Below are positions 1 through 5,034 of a DNA stretch of 8,172 bases, piece after piece. This DNA comes from Planctomycetota bacterium (GTDB lineage Bacteria > Planctomycetota > SZUA-567): NCBI GenBank assembly GCA_031278535.1, contig JAITKH010000334.1, positions 1 to 8,172 on the forward strand. Reading direction: 5' to 3'. The position numbers and the translations under genes are program-made. A model generated the notes under the pieces. That model saw nothing but the letters and a program-made list of their open reading frames with translations, ran no database searches and was not told where the DNA came from. Positions within the stretch are counted from its first letter, which is position 1, and each line of letters begins with the position of its first letter.

Positions 1-1419
1 GGAGGAGTCGTCTTCCGGCGGCGCCAGGGCGGGCGAAAGCGGGCGGGGAAGGGCCGTCACCTCTTCCGGTTCCGGAAACAGTTCGTTTTCCGAAAGTTCG
101 CCGAAATGCTTCAATGCGGGAAAGAGCATGCGTTCGGAACTGGCAAGCCACTTGTTATAGTTCTCCACTGCTTTGGCGAGTGAATTCCCGACTCCGTCCA
201 GATGGCTGTACGCCGTCGCAAAACGTTTGTACAGACTGCGGGCCAAGGTGAATATCGTTCTGGCGTTCCGGGCGGCCCGTTCCTGTTGCCAGCCAAGGGC
301 CGCGGCTTTGAGCAAGGCGATAAGGGTGGCGGGGCTGGCCGGTATCACCCGATGGAAGACGCTTTCATCCAGCAAGCCGGGATCGATCCGGATGGCATCG
401 GCGAAAACCGCCTCATTCGGGAAAAACATCACCACGAATTCCGGCGTGTTTTCAAACTGGCTCCAATAGGATTTTTCGCCGAGCGTCGCCATGTGGCGCC
501 TTACCGCCTTGGCATGGTTGGCGCGAAGTTCCTTTTCCGATGTTTCGTCCCGCGCTTCCTGGGCGGCCAGGTAACTGTCCATCGGCGCCTTGGCGTCGAC
601 AACAATGGTGCGTCCCCCGACCAGATTGACAATCAGGTCGGGACGGAGGCGCTTCCCGTCCTGATCCGCGACCGTCATCTGCTCCTCAAAGTCGCAGTGT
701 TCGAGCATGCCGGCCATTTCCACCACCCGCCGCAGCTGGAGTTCGCCCCAGCGACCCCGGGCGGAGGAATGGTGCAATGCCTGTACCAGTTTCCTCGCGG
801 TTTCGTCAAGCGCTTTGTGAGTGGCGACCAGGCCGGCATGATCGGCGCTCCTTGCCTTTTCGGCCGCTTCCACAAATTCCCGCATGCGGCAGAGGCCGTC
901 GCCGATGGGTTTGACCAGGGCGTCCACGGCAGTCCGCCTTGCCTCGAACTGGATCTCCGTCCCTTTGGCGAACTCCTCCATCTGGGCCTTGGCGAGGGTA
1001 AGGAACATTTCGCTGTTCCTGCCAAGCGCCTCGCGCGACAGAGAGCCGAATGCCTCGCGGAGGCTGGCTTCAGCCTTGTCCCAAAGTTGCCGCTGTTCCC
1101 TGATCGCTTGTTCCCTGATCGTCTTCTCGGCAGCCAATACCGCCTTCGCTTCCGAGGCCAGGATGAAGTTCCGCTCCAGAAGGCCGTAACGCTTTTCCAG
1201 GTCGGCCAAAGCGGTTTCCCGTTCTTCCAGGCGGGTACGGAGCGCCGCCGCCTCCAGACGCGCCGCTTCGAGTTCGCTTCGCAGGCCGGATTCGACGTCG
1301 CCGATTCGTTTCAAACGGCGCGAGAGGGCGACGGCGGCGATGGCGGCGGTGAGGAAAAGAATGAAGGAAACCGCCGCCGCGACAAGCGGCGCGGTTCCGT
1401 CGGGGAAAGGGAGGCTCAT
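1..1419 (-). CDS. rmuC: DNA recombination protein RmuC (3' end cut by window edge)
   Basis: RmuC-family proteins limit recombination at inverted repeats and carry a nuclease-like fold; the biochemical activity is not firmly established. The minus frame is open from an ATG at 1419 to base 1, giving 473 residues, close to the roughly 475 of E. coli RmuC, so only a short C-terminus is missing. Residues about 10-32 form one N-terminal membrane helix (LVAAAVSFILFLTAAIAAVA). Residues about 38-110 are Glu/Arg/Ala-rich and predicted coiled coil. The conserved RmuC core follows, with RPDLIVNL and then VVDAKAPMDSY, where D275 and K277 sit in the PD-(D/E)XK-like signature. The gene lies 25 bp after the transporter stop on the same strand, so co-transcription is likely. 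The ribosome-binding site is poor, and no other ATG lies upstream in frame, which suggests translational dependence on the upstream gene. Family assignment is firm; the start is moderately sure. Confidence 0.93.
   Translation of the reverse strand, partial: MSLPFPDGTAPLVAAAVSFILFLTAAIAAVALSRRLKRIGDVESGLRSELEAARLEAAALRTRLEERETALADLEKRYGLLERNFILASEAKAVLAAEKTIREQAIREQRQLWDKAEASLREAFGSLSREALGRNSEMFLTLAKAQMEEFAKGTEIQFEARRTAVDALVKPIGDGLCRMREFVEAAEKARSADHAGLVATHKALDETARKLVQALHHSSARGRWGELQLRRVVEMAGMLEHCDFEEQMTVADQDGKRLRPDLIVNLVGGRTIVVDAKAPMDSYLAAQEARDETSEKELRANHAKAVRRHMATLGEKSYWSQFENTPEFVVMFFPNEAVFADAIRIDPGLLDESVFHRVIPASPATLIALLKAAALGWQQERAARNARTIFTLARSLYKRFATAYSHLDGVGNSLAKAVENYNKWLASSERMLFPALKHFGELSENELFPEPEEVTALPRPLSPALAPPEDDSS
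1094..1121 (-). repeat. 15-bp-period tandem repeat inside rmuC coiled coil
   Basis: The 13-mer TGTTCCCTGATCG occurs at 1094-1106 and again, exactly, at 1109-1121 (period 15). On the coding (minus) strand it encodes two consecutive five-residue units, TIREQ and AIREQ, in the coiled-coil stretch. It is an in-frame micro-duplication, not a regulatory site as far as can be seen. Confidence 0.85.
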
Positions 1420-1444
1420 CGGGCGGGCTTCGGCGAGAATCCGG

Positions 1445-4108
1445 TCATTTGTGTACGGCCTCCTGCCTGCCTCGTATGGAGATGCGTCGGTTTGTCGGGA
1501 AGGGGACGGAGGCGGGATTGTGGCAAGCCGCCTCAATGATGTTCACGCCGCAGCCGGCCGAACGGGCGATGGAGTTGGCCACATCCATGAAGACAATGCC
1601 GGCCCGGACGTTGCAGATGCCGTTTTCGATTCGACCCTCATGATTTTTCCTGAGTTGACTGCTCTTGGCCTTGATTTCGCGTTCCAGGCGCTTGCCTTCA
1701 TCCAAGAGCGTTTTTCGGAGCACCGCCCCTCCGCCGGAAATCTCGATGCCGTCGGCGTTGATGTTCACGGTTTTCTCCGCCAATTGCAGGATCGCATTCG
1801 CCAGGGACATGAGTTGGTTGATATCGTCAATGGCTTCCGGGCTCAAGGGGATGGACTTCCGGTTCACCCGGCTGGCGAGCTTCGACAGGTGCTTTCCGAT
1901 GTCCGCTATCCGTTCCGCGTCGTTCACCGTCCGCACCAAATGTGGGAACAGCTCCGATTGCGTTTCATTAAGCGTGGTGAGGGAAATGCCGCCAAGATAC
2001 TTGGTGATGGCGTTCCGCAATTCGTCCGTCTCCTCCTCCAGGGTGCGGGCGTCGCGCACCATTCCCTCGTTCCACTCTGGAGTGGGGGCGCGGAGCAGGG
2101 CGACATAGCCGTTGTTGTGGGCTTCCCTGGCCTTTCCGAGCATGACCCCAACCTCGGTCCATACCTGCCGGAGGGCGAGATAGGGGGTGGAGAGAAGGTG
2201 CGGCTCCAGTATCCGCCTGGCGTCGACGTCCTCCTCCGATTCGGCCGAATCCGGTTTCACCAGGAAGCGGCAGAGACGGGAGAACTGGAAGACGAAGGGA
2301 ATGAAGACGGCGGTGCAGGAGACATTGAAGAGCGTATGGGCGTTGGCGAGGAAACGAGGCATGTTCTCGCCGCCGACAAAGACGTCGCCCGGGGTCAGGA
2401 GATTGGCCATCTCCATGAATACGGGCCGGCCCGGCCGGCCCGGCCATTCAATGTAATTCAGCAAAAGCATGATGAGGACGCCGCAAACGTTGAACGTCAC
2501 ATGAAAGCAGGCGGCGCGTTTGGCCGCGGCGCTGGTGCCGATAGAAGCGAGAATGGCGGTGATGGTGGTGCCGATGTTGTCGCCGAGGAGCACGGCGAAA
2601 GCGGCGTAGGGATCGATTAGTCCCGCCGCCGCTATGGTGATGAGGAGGCCGATGGTGGCGGCGGAACTCTGGAGAATCAGGGTGACGACAAGCCCGCAGC
2701 CTATCGCCTTGATAAATTGCCAGAACGGAATGAAGCCGCCTGGAGAGGGTGCGCAGTGAAGATTCCGGAACATGGCGACAACCGAGGCCGACTCGCGCAA
2801 CTGCCCCAGTTCATTTGACATGAGATTCATGCCCAGGAACAGCAGGCCGAAACCGATGACGATGGACGCCCATGATTTCAGCCGCTGCCGTTTGGCGAGG
2901 AAAAGCAGGGCAACTCCGACAGTGATGGCCGGCAAGGCCAGGCGGTTCAATTTCAAGGCGATAATCTGGGCCGTGAAAGTGGTGCCGATGTTGGCTCCCA
3001 TGACCACGCCGATGGCCTGTTCCAGGCGCATCAGTCCGGCATTCACAAAGCCGACCACCATGACGGTGCAGGCGCTTGAGCTCTGAATCAGGGCCGTGAC
3101 CCCGGCTCCGGCCCCTACCGCCATGAACCGGTTGGTGGTGAATAAATTAAGGAAGTAGCGGAGCTTGTTCCCGGCGATAACCTGCAGGGATTCGGACATC
3201 ATCCGCATGCCGTACAGGAAAAGCGCGAGACCGCCCAGAAGCGAAACCGCCGCCGCCGCGGCGTCGATGGAAAAAAAGCTGACAACTATTGGCTCGATAA
3301 GGGATGGGTTGCCGGGGAGGCCGCGCAGTATCGAGATGCCGACGTCGATCCTGCCCTGGCTGTCGGGAAGCCTCACCGCCGTTGACGCCAAGCCGGCGGC
3401 GTCGGTGAGCGACTGGCGCTCCGAAAGCCGGGCGCCGGAAAGAGGGGACATCAGGGCGAAACGTATTTCACCCTCTCCCGGCCCGAGGGGAATGCCGGGG
3501 GCTTTTTCCAGTCGAACCGAAAGCTGATTGTCCAAGGTCCGGCCATTCCAGCCGTCCTGTCCGGACCCTATGATTTCGATTCCCCCGACGATGACAACCC
3601 GAACCGGTTCCACCTCTGGATAATCGGGCAGGAAACATTCGATTAGATAGGGGCCGGGCTTGTCGCCAAGGATAAAGTCGATCATCGCCAGACCGGCGGC
3701 GTCGGTAATCGTCTCCAGAGGGGACAACGTGGCGCCATCCGCGCCTTCCGGCTGCTCGATCAGCCGGCAATGAGTTCCGACCCCTGGGACAGGAATTTCG
3801 GTTTCATTGTATCCGCTGCGCCCAAGAACCGTGAAACGAAGACCGCTCGCGAGCGGTCGGGCCAAGGGACCGGCTCGGATGCCCGTCCGGCGGTACGCCA
3901 AGCGAGTGGGGACGGGACTGGCGCTTTCCCGGCAGCCGGAAAGGGAAACAACGACCGAACCCGCGAGTATGGCATAAAACAGAAATGTCGAAGGAACAAA
4001 CGAAAAACTCCGGAATGTTGTCTTTTTCGCGAAAGTTCCGGTTGGTTCTTCCACTTGGGGATCAAGCTCCACGTCCGGCGGTTTTTGGTTTTCAGGCCGC
4101 TTGGACAA
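1445..4108 (-). CDS. Na+/phosphate cotransporter family protein with lipobox and Ig-like N-terminal domains and PhoU-like C-terminus
   Basis: Inner-membrane transporter of the Na/Pi-cotransporter (NptA/YjbB) family, presumed to move phosphate with Na+. The 887 residues divide into parts. Residues 37-58 are a hydrophobic segment ending in LSGC (Cys59), a lipobox. Residues about 65-280 are beta-rich with two units, each holding TDAAGLA (135-141 and 235-241), resembling Big_1 domains. Residues about 283-610 are the membrane core with the family's inverted repeats: QSSS at 342 with GANIGTT at 371, and QSSA at 480 with GDNIGTT at 509. Residues about 635-860 are a PhoU-like helical domain. The start is TTG at 4108, chosen because GGGAGAG lies 5 nt upstream, no ATG occurs earlier in frame, and a stop lies at 4163-4165. 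GTG codons at residues 14 and 19 are alternatives that would shorten the long n-region. The gene is first in an operon with rmuC. Transport assignment is firm; substrate is inferred. Confidence 0.93.
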   Translation of the reverse strand: MSKRPENQKPPDVELDPQVEEPTGTFAKKTTFRSFSFVPSTFLFYAILAGSVVVSLSGCRESASPVPTRLAYRRTGIRAGPLARPLASGLRFTVLGRSGYNETEIPVPGVGTHCRLIEQPEGADGATLSPLETITDAAGLAMIDFILGDKPGPYLIECFLPDYPEVEPVRVVIVGGIEIIGSGQDGWNGRTLDNQLSVRLEKAPGIPLGPGEGEIRFALMSPLSGARLSERQSLTDAAGLASTAVRLPDSQGRIDVGISILRGLPGNPSLIEPIVVSFFSIDAAAAAVSLLGGLALFLYGMRMMSESLQVIAGNKLRYFLNLFTTNRFMAVGAGAGVTALIQSSSACTVMVVGFVNAGLMRLEQAIGVVMGANIGTTFTAQIIALKLNRLALPAITVGVALLFLAKRQRLKSWASIVIGFGLLFLGMNLMSNELGQLRESASVVAMFRNLHCAPSPGGFIPFWQFIKAIGCGLVVTLILQSSAATIGLLITIAAAGLIDPYAAFAVLLGDNIGTTITAILASIGTSAAAKRAACFHVTFNVCGVLIMLLLNYIEWPGRPGRPVFMEMANLLTPGDVFVGGENMPRFLANAHTLFNVSCTAVFIPFVFQFSRLCRFLVKPDSAESEEDVDARRILEPHLLSTPYLALRQVWTEVGVMLGKAREAHNNGYVALLRAPTPEWNEGMVRDARTLEEETDELRNAITKYLGGISLTTLNETQSELFPHLVRTVNDAERIADIGKHLSKLASRVNRKSIPLSPEAIDDINQLMSLANAILQLAEKTVNINADGIEISGGGAVLRKTLLDEGKRLEREIKAKSSQLRKNHEGRIENGICNVRAGIVFMDVANSIARSAGCGVNIIEAACHNPASVPFPTNRRISIRGRQEAVHK
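2423..2441. repeat. GC-only inverted repeat within transporter gene
   Basis: GGGCCGGCC (2423-2431) and GGCCGGCCC (2433-2441) are perfect 9-base arms around a single C, and GGCC continues to 2445. On the minus strand this codes for the PGRPGRP stretch (transporter residues 556-562), a loop between membrane segments. It could form a very stable hairpin but lies in mid-gene. Confidence 0.8.
3386..3706 (-). repeat. Internal duplication marking two Ig-like units in the transporter
   Basis: The 21-base stretches 3386-3406 and 3686-3706 match at 19 positions and both encode TDAAGLA. They lie exactly 300 bp (100 residues) apart. Flanking residues are less alike but follow the same plan: acidic/Pro lead-in, TDAAGLA, alternating hydrophobic strand, Gly turn, hydrophobic strand. 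This is what tandem Big_1-like domains look like, in which a T-D-x-x-G-x-A motif recurs once per domain. Confidence 0.7.
3841..3858. repeat. Perfect 18-bp palindrome
   Basis: GACCGCTCGCGAGCGGTC equals its own reverse complement over all 18 bases; the flanking bases do not pair. It lies inside the transporter gene about 250-270 bp downstream of its start, in codons for residues 84-90 (RPLASGL). It could be an intragenic operator or simply chance in GC-rich coding DNA. Confidence 0.75.
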
Positions 4109-4113
4109 ACAAA

Positions 4114-4120
4114 CTCTCCC
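4114..4120 (-). promoter_or_regulatory. Ribosome-binding site deciding the TTG start of the transporter
   Basis: Read on the minus strand, GGGAGAG sits 5 nt before the TTG at 4108-4106. It is the only good Shine-Dalgarno match near the start of this open frame and supports TTG over the later GTG codons. Confidence 0.65.
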
Positions 4121-4136
4121 TGGACTAGAAAAAGGC

Positions 4137-4164
4137 TTGTGGCGGACGATTTCTTTATTATACT
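4137..4164 (+). promoter_or_regulatory. Predicted sigma70-type promoter for the Cys-rich small gene region
   Basis: TTGTGG (4137-4142), a 16-bp spacer and TATACT (4159-4164) fit a sigma70 promoter reading right. The start of transcription would be near 4171, about 27 nt before the ATG at 4198 and about 188 nt before the Cys-rich gene at 4359. The -10 overlaps that of the leftward promoter. Prediction by eye only. Confidence 0.4.
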
Positions 4165-4187
4165 AAGGAGGAAAGGAGAAAATGCAA
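4157..4187 (-). promoter_or_regulatory. Predicted sigma70-type promoter for the transporter-rmuC operon
   Basis: On the minus strand a perfect TATAAT (4162-4157) lies downstream of TTGCAT (4187-4182) with a 19-bp spacer, slightly long. Transcription would start near 4150 and give a leader of about 40 nt before the TTG at 4108. The -10 is strong; the -35 is uncertain. Confidence 0.45.
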
Positions 4188-4197
4188 GGAGAAAAAC

Positions 4198-4317
4198 ATG
4201 TCGGGAGGGAATCCTTGCGACTGTGCAAACAAACCGTAGCGCCCTCGGGATTGCACCACCCGCCGGAGGACATCGGGTCCGGAATGATGTTCCCGCGCCA
4301 ATATTTCTTGCGCCTGC
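4198..4317 (+). pseudogene. Probable degraded copy of the downstream Cys-rich small gene
   Basis: AAGGAG, six bases, then ATG (4198) opens a frame that reads MSGGNPCDCANKP and stops at TAG (codon 14), with a second stop, TGA, at codon 30. It shares features with the gene at 4359 in the same codon phase. The 34 bases from the ribosome-binding site through codon 7 match at about 26 positions ungapped, including GAAAAACATG and CCTTGCG; codons 6-7 are PC in both. ANK follows in both, with a two-codon gap. Further on, TGT at codon 31 starts a CSRANISC stretch similar in 19 of 24 bases to CTCSNISC of the intact gene. An alternative pairing puts the TGA against a Cys of the CCRC motif (TGC to TGA). 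The simplest reading is a tandem duplicate that has decayed. It might instead be a 13-residue leader peptide. The spacing between shared blocks differs, so the alignment is only partly secure. Confidence 0.42.
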
Positions 4318-4358
4318 TGGTCTGAAAAGGCCAAATCTTGGGAGAGGAGAAGAAAAAC

Positions 4359-4517
4359 ATGCCTGAACGGGACCCTTGCGTTAATCTGGACGCCAACAAA
4401 AAGATATGTACCTGCTCCAACATCTCTTGCGAAAATCACGGAATTTGCTGCCGTTGCGTGTTGCGGCATCGGGATGGGCAGAAACTGCCGGCCTGCCTTC
4501 GTCATTTTGTGAAATAG
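4359..4517 (+). CDS. Small Cys-rich protein, DUF6485-like, putative metal binding
   Basis: A 52-residue protein starts at ATG 4359 behind GGAGAAG with suitable spacing. It contains nine cysteines: C7, C17, C19, C24, C30, C31, C33, C46, arranged as C-x9-C-x-C-x4-C-x5-CC-x-C-x12-C (eight distinct positions, with the CC pair adjacent). The end reads LPACLRHF. From memory this spacing, with a CxC, a CCxC and a terminal LPAC, matches the small DUF6485 proteins, which have no known function. The cysteines could bind Zn2+ or an iron-sulfur centre; that is inference. There is no signal peptide or membrane segment, so it is likely cytoplasmic. It stands alone between a divergent transporter and rplS, and a probable decayed copy lies immediately upstream. 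Correct cysteine total is eight. An overlapping minus-strand frame (4158-4505) is judged a shadow. Confidence 0.78.
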   Translation: MPERDPCVNLDANKKICTCSNISCENHGICCRCVLRHRDGQKLPACLRHFVK

Positions 4518-4537
4518 CGTCCTCCAAGAATTTTCCC

Positions 4538-4565
4538 TTGCGGTTTTTCAGTCGGCGGCTAGAAT
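4538..4565 (+). promoter_or_regulatory. Predicted promoter of the rplS operon
   Basis: TTGCGG (4538-4543), a 16-bp spacer and TAGAAT (4560-4565) suggest a sigma70-type promoter starting near 4572, giving a leader of about 68 nt before rplS. It starts 20 bp after the stop of the Cys-rich gene. Confidence 0.45.
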
Positions 4566-4587
4566 AGGATGGCTTGTGCCATTTCGA

Positions 4588-4625
4588 TCCCGGATAGGTT
4601 CCGGGAAGTTTTGTTTTTGTTATTT
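4588..4625 (+). terminator. Terminator-like hairpin in the rplS leader (attenuator candidate)
   Basis: TCCCGGA (4588-4594), a five-base loop and TCCGGGA (4600-4606) form a perfect 7-bp stem followed by a T-rich tract (4609-4625, interrupted by G and A). This has the form of an intrinsic terminator. It lies after the predicted promoter and ends only a few bases before the AGGAG ribosome-binding site (4629-4633). There is no room for another promoter before rplS, so it should either attenuate rplS or terminate only a fraction of transcripts from the Cys-rich gene. Ribosomal protein operons, including L19 in some phyla, are often controlled through leader RNA. Confidence 0.5.
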
Positions 4626-4639
4626 GTCAGGAGCGAGCC

Positions 4640-5032
4640 ATGCATCCAGTCATTGCGGAACTTGAAAAGGAACACGCCAAAAAACAAATCCCCGATTTCA
4701 TGATTGGCGACACGGTGGATGTGCATGTGAGGATTATAGAGGGCGAGAAGGAACGCATTCAGATCTTTAACGGCGTGGTCATCGCCAAGAACAAGGGCGG
4801 CATCAACGAGAATTTCACCGTTCGCCGGCTGGTGGCGGGGGAAGGCGTCGAGCGCATATTTCCCATTCATGCCCCGAGAGTCGAGAAAATCGAAGTGCGT
4901 CGCCGGGGACGTTCGAAACGCGCCAAACTGTATTATCTCCGCGACCGAGTGGGCAAGGCTACCCGCCTCCGGGAGGAAACCAGGCCTTCCCGCAGTTTGG
5001 GGAGAGGAAGGAAGGCGGCGATCGAAAAATAA
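4640..5032 (+). CDS. rplS: 50S ribosomal protein L19
   Basis: L19 lies at the 30S-50S interface of the ribosome and helps form an intersubunit bridge. The 130-residue product has the family's features throughout: the N-terminal helix (IAELEKEHAKK), the strand region GDTVDVHVRI, IQIFNGVVIAKNKGG, ENFTVRRL, GEGVERIFPIHAP and the diagnostic C-terminal KLYYLRDRVGKATRLRE. It ends with a basic tail of about 20 residues beyond the usual core, a little longer than the E. coli protein (115 residues). Start ATG follows AGGAG by 6 nt. The usual neighbours in many bacteria (rpsP, rimM, trmD upstream) are absent here; rplS has its own predicted promoter and hairpin leader and appears to head an operon with three unrelated downstream genes, the next starting 2 bp after its stop. 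Confidence 0.98.
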   Translation: MHPVIAELEKEHAKKQIPDFMIGDTVDVHVRIIEGEKERIQIFNGVVIAKNKGGINENFTVRRLVAGEGVERIFPIHAPRVEKIEVRRRGRSKRAKLYYLRDRVGKATRLREETRPSRSLGRGRKAAIEK

Positions 5033-5034
5033 TC

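Noticed and set aside
202..1539. Long plus-strand open frame (445 codons) opposite rmuC
   Set aside because: The minus strand encodes a clear RmuC protein with its diagnostic motifs; the plus frame is its GC-rich shadow, with no domain or fold-like pattern.
1340..2620. Plus-strand open frame of 426 codons opposite the transporter
   Set aside because: It overlaps the end of the transporter and the start of rmuC on the other strand; composition is Gly/Arg/His-rich shadow type without recognisable motifs.
4198..4317. Reading the upstream Cys-rich frame through its TAG and TGA as pyrrolysine and selenocysteine
   Set aside because: Needs two recoding systems in one tiny gene; no selenocysteine-type stem-loop was apparent after the TGA. 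Decay of a duplicate is simpler.
4182..4325. 47-codon plus frame starting MQGEKHV behind AAGGAGG
   Set aside because: The ribosome-binding site looks strong but the predicted transcript starts inside it, the product resembles nothing, and the frame starting at 4198 is the one with similarity to the downstream gene.
3770..4366. Plus-strand open frame of 198 codons crossing the divergent intergenic region
   Set aside because: Begins inside the transporter gene on the other strand, crosses the predicted promoters and ends just inside the Cys-rich gene in another frame; low-quality Arg-rich sequence.
4158..4505. Minus-strand open frame of 115 codons covering the Cys-rich gene
   Set aside because: No recognisable motif, and it is antisense to a small gene with a good ribosome-binding site and family-like cysteine spacing.
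4518..4545. Possible terminator right after the Cys-rich gene (CAAG ... CTTG before a T run)
   Set aside because: Only a 4-bp stem with a loop of 8 bases; too weak to call.
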